Positions 44,744-48,068 of a stretch of DNA of 48,068 bases are shown here, in pieces; the stretch's first letter is position 1; every line of letters starts with the position of its first letter. Made by a program: the position numbers and the translations under genes. The DNA is from Ectocarpus siliculosus (Eukaryota; Sar; Phaeophyceae; Ectocarpales; Ectocarpaceae). The DNA lies in assembly GCA_000310025.1 (NCBI GenBank), contig FN649729.1, positions 2,441,887-2,489,954 of the forward strand. Direction: 5' to 3'. The notes under the pieces were generated by a model. The model saw only the letters and a list, made by a program, of their open reading frames with translations, was not told the DNA's origin and ran no database searches.

Positions 44744-47700
44744 ATGGCGCGCGGCTTCTGCGCCGTTGTTGGGGCGCTGCTGGTAGGCCAGGCGACCGCG
44801 TTTTTCGGCTCGCCATCGGCGTTCATGACGGGCACCATGTCGCCCGGCCTCAGGACGCCGGGAGCGACGTCGGCTCTCGGGCGGGAGGCGAGGACCTACC
44901 GACGATTGTCGACGGCGAAGTCGGGGGCCGCCTCCACGGTGATGATGCCCATCGGCGTGCCTAAGGTGTGTGCGATCTGTGTACATGTGTACATACTCGC
45001 CAACACAAGTGGGCGTGCGAGAGGTGGTCGCCTTCTCAACAGCAGTCAATAGTGTCTCGTGCTGAGAGCCTGTTCTGCTGGTACCCACCAGAAGGGGGAT
45101 ATCGCTGTATGCTGCTTGGGGAATCGTAGAGACGCAGGTTTGCCGTTGAATTAAGTCATTGCTATTCTGTCCCGGACTCATCATGTCTGTGGAAGAGATG
45201 GAATTCGTTGTGTTGTTGTATGAAGTACAAGAATACGAAAGAGGTTCGCTGCAAGCAAGCGCTATCATATAGCTCTTGCCTTGTCACCGCGTTCAAACAC
45301 GTTGCTTTTATGGTCTCTCCCACAAGGCTTTTGCGCGTCGTTTGTGGCAGGGATGTTCACATTAGTTGCATGCACGCATAAGGCACTTGTGTGTGCCTCT
45401 GAGCAAGGTACAGCAGGACCCATCGGAAGCAACGGAACAGGCATGATCCACCCGGTACCCACCGTTTGTTTGATCTGTGGCTTCCATGTTCCCGTGATGT
45501 CCCTTGCAAGTCATCAACGATGACAAGCCTCTTAGCGTCGTGCTGCGGGGCACAGCAGTATCATCAGAGTTACCCATGGGAGGCGAATGCGCAGTTTCGT
45601 GACAGCGTTTTTCGCCCCGGGCGTGGAGGTAACGAGCCCCCAAGTCGCCCGGGAGACATGTCCAGTTTCTTGGGTGGCTTTCCCGCATTTCGGGGGATTT
45701 GTTGTTAGCCCAACAACTGGACAAGGGAGATTTTGTGGTCTTGCATCGTCTTGGGTGCAGCAATGGACGTGCCCATGGAAGGGTTGGAGCAAGAAGGAAG
45801 AGGGGGAAGGAATGGGCCAGCAGGTCTGTGTGCCGATGACATGTTGGCACTCCTCTAGTGTTAGCACAAGGTTGGTTCACTTCGCGTATGCGTTGATGCA
45901 GCAACTGCCCCGGTGCTGCTGCAACAAGTACCCAAGTGCTGCTGCCGCGCTCCCGCGCCATGGCCGCCTCGAGGTGGTGGGTGTTGCGTGTGCGATGCTG
46001 CCAACAGCTGGGGGAGCAGACGCACCGAGGCTCGCTCTGATTTCTATTTTTTCTTTCATATATCTGTCGTCCTGCTGCTATGCATACATACTGCGTGGCA
46101 TTATAAATCATTCTGCACAAATGGAAGGTGATGGATCCTGTGTTTTGTTAGCTCCAAGTTATTGTACTTGTGAGAGCAACACACCTCGCGCATGCCGATC
46201 CCACTGTGTTTTTGGTCAAGCTAGTGCAGCACAGATGCAGACAGAGCGCTGTCGACGCACACAGGTAGAGCCGACGTGGCCAAGCCAGTCAACACATCTG
46301 TTTGTTCTACCCTTGCGTCGTTCTCGCGTCTGTAAATCTATATGATTCGTGAAGGTGGCGTACCGAGTGCCAGGGGCGCCTACCGCGGACTGGGTGGACA
46401 TCTACAACCGGCTCTACCGTGAGCGGATCATTTTCTTGGGGCAAGAGATCGACGACGAGCTGGCCAATCAGATCATCGGGGTTCTGCTGGTGAGATTTTG
46501 TTGTTTTGCTCGGGTCTCGCTTGCGAAAAATGTACTTCCTAGTTCTTTGTTAGAAAATATATGTAAGCATGTATTTTTTTTTGTTTTTCTCCCGTCATTG
46601 GGCTCTGTCGTCTGCCCCTCTGGCCCCCATCCTCCACTTCTACTAGCTAGACGACCCAACCGGGGTCACATAGGAGCGGGGGTTGGACCCCCTCCTGCGG
46701 TTATGTACTTGGCTGATTCTTTTTTTGTCCAAGGTTGATTACCTGCCCACACTGCCGTCCGGTGCTGTTTTTTTGCCTCAGCACCCGAAAGAAAGAAACA
46801 AAGCCGTCACGAACGCGAAAGGCCAGCCTTGTTATTGTCGCTGCTGTTGTATCTGCTTTGGTTCTCTGATGCCAAGTTTGTGTTGACGTCGTAGCGCCCA
46901 CCACCATGATGTACTGTATGTTGTTTACAGCCACCCGCGAATGCTGTCGCGCACCACGCAGCTACATCTACGACACAAATCTGCTTTGCGAATTGACCCC
47001 CGTCCCTCCATCCACCCAATCGGTCCATTCTAGACTGAAGTACGCGTACCCCTCCTTTCGTATTCCCAGTGACGGACCTCCAAGGGCAATGCACCAAAAA
47101 TCCTTACAACGGCTTTTTGCGGCGACCGACATGTCCACCTCATGGCTACACCTTTGCGCTGCTTTTCCCACCGCAGACGCCCCTCCCCCCTTCCCTAATT
47201 TGAACACACTTTGCGTGAATTTCCCTCTTTTTTGTTGCTCTCGCCCGATTGCAGTACCTCGATTCCGAAGACAGTACGAAGCCCATCTACCTGTACGTCA
47301 ACTGCCCCGGTGGCTCGGTCATCGCCGGCCTGGCCCTCTTCGACACCATGCAGCACATCCGCTCAGAAGTGGTGACGATCAACGTCGGGCTTGCCGCATC
47401 GATGGCTTCGTTCATCCTCGCGGCGGGGGCGAAGGTGAACCGGTGGCGTTGAATGTGTGCATCTACCCCACCCCCGCCACAGCCTCCATATAGATGGATG
47501 GATGCACCGCCTCCATAAGATGGGTGCGGGCTGGGAGTGGTGCAGGTCGTCGCTCGCCCCGCAGCGCGCTCTTTGCTCTCTCACAACTCTGTCGTTGTTC
47601 GCATCCGCGTAAAAACACGCCAGGGAAATATGATACAGAGAGGACGCTTTCCTGACTCTGTCCAATGTGTGTCGCTGTATCTAGGCCTTTTTTTTTGTGT

Positions 47701-48068
47701 TGCTCTTGTCTTCGGAGTGTCGTATTTTGTGTTTCCCCCCCATCACCGCGGTGGTGTGACGGAAGGAAAGGTTGCTGCTGCTGTTGTGTGTCAAACGAGC
47801 CCGTAGTGGCGTGTAGGGGGTGGGACGGGTTGTGATGCACGCCAGGTTTTGCGCCCCTGGCAATTCATGCTCCGCGCGTGTTTGCTTGCCCATTAGAACC
47901 CGAACCCGAGCGAAACCGCGCGTTCTTTCTCTGTATGTGGCCCACCCTCCCTCTGTTTCTCTGGCTGTTTTGCTCCCCTGGCATCGATCCGGTTGGGCCG
48001 TGCGCCGCTGCGGTGTGTCCAAACGTGCAAGGAAAGCGCATGGCGCTGCCCCACTCGCGGGTGATGAT
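44744..48068 (+). CDS. clpP: Plastid-targeted ClpP, caseinolytic protease proteolytic subunit (3' partial)
   Basis: Exons 44744-44965, 46355-46489 and 47255-47434 join in phase 0. A fourth starts near 48031 and runs off the window ([10 protein letters not shown]). Exon 1 gives a leader: a hydrophobic signal peptide ending ATA|FF (residues 19/20) and then a Ser/Arg/Thr-rich stretch, as in heterokont plastid precursors that cross the ER first. The mature part shows [17 protein letters not shown], the oxyanion loop CPGGS and the nucleophile Ser in GLAASMASF (about residue 168). The catalytic His and Asp lie beyond the window. ClpP forms heptameric rings that degrade proteins fed by ClpC-type unfoldases; a plastid stroma location is inferred. 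Having the Ser argues for ClpP rather than the inactive ClpR. The exon 3 to 4 junction is one base out of phase with a GT-AG intron. Confidence 0.9.
44966..46354 (+). other. ClpP intron 1 (1389 bp)
   Basis: GT donor at 44966 and AG acceptor at 46353-46354, both phase 0. Overlapping 252-codon ORFs occur on both strands (45587-46345 + and 45362-46120 -), but neither has recognisable domains. I see no RNA gene or transposon in it. Confidence 0.7.

Overview
The window reads as nuclear DNA of a stramenopile, most likely a brown alga (Ectocarpus-like). Four things suggest this. Genes are intron-dense, with introns of about 300-2500 bp. Exons are GC-rich and encode many Ala/Gly/Gln/Glu low-complexity tracts, while introns carry poly-T and poly-C runs. 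A nucleus-encoded ClpP has a signal peptide followed by an Ala|Phe junction, as in heterokont plastid precursors. Non-LTR and small DNA transposons sit in introns. No rRNA, tRNA or CRISPR array was recognised. All gene models are my own splice reconstructions, checked for reading-frame phase but not against transcripts.

Layout. (1) 202-9122, + strand: a nine-exon gene, open at the 5' edge, encoding coiled coil, KH, SAM and a C-terminal RING finger. Its seventh visible intron carries a 5'-truncated LINE with an intact reverse transcriptase frame and a 22-bp target-site duplication. A second LINE 3' tail lies just after the stop codon. (2) 9199-14381: gene-poor, with microsatellites, a short duplication and a MITE-like element. 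(3) 14382-19291, +: four exons encoding a secreted thioredoxin/DsbA-fold protein with CxxS instead of CxxC and a long acidic Ala/Gly tail; intron 1 holds an 866-bp terminal-inverted-repeat element. (4) 19292-22801: no gene recognised. (5) 22802-31780, +: about twelve exons encoding a coiled-coil/polyQ protein kinase with HGD and DLG motifs and a Ser/Gly-rich tail. (6) 31781-37286: gene-poor; it contains a 100-N gap followed by a degraded duplicate of the sequence before the gap (probable assembly artefact), two unexplained ORFs and a long hairpin. (7) 37287-41048, - strand: the RRM, C3H finger and polyQ C-terminus of a CNOT4/NOT4-like subunit of the CCR4-NOT complex; its N-terminal RING exon was not found. 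(8) 41049-44743: repeats and possible unassigned exons between divergent genes. (9) 44744 to the right edge, +: the first exons of a plastid-targeted ClpP protease.

Functionally, two of the five genes look like RNA-linked ubiquitin ligase components: the KH-SAM-RING protein, and the CNOT4-like protein, whose family normally has a RING. The others are a kinase, a secretory-pathway thioredoxin-fold protein and a plastid protease. They do not form an operon or an obvious gene cluster. The most unusual items are the KH-SAM-RING architecture with its LINE-loaded intron, the CxxS secreted protein, the divergent kinase, the 3' hairpin beside CNOT4, and the assembly artefact.
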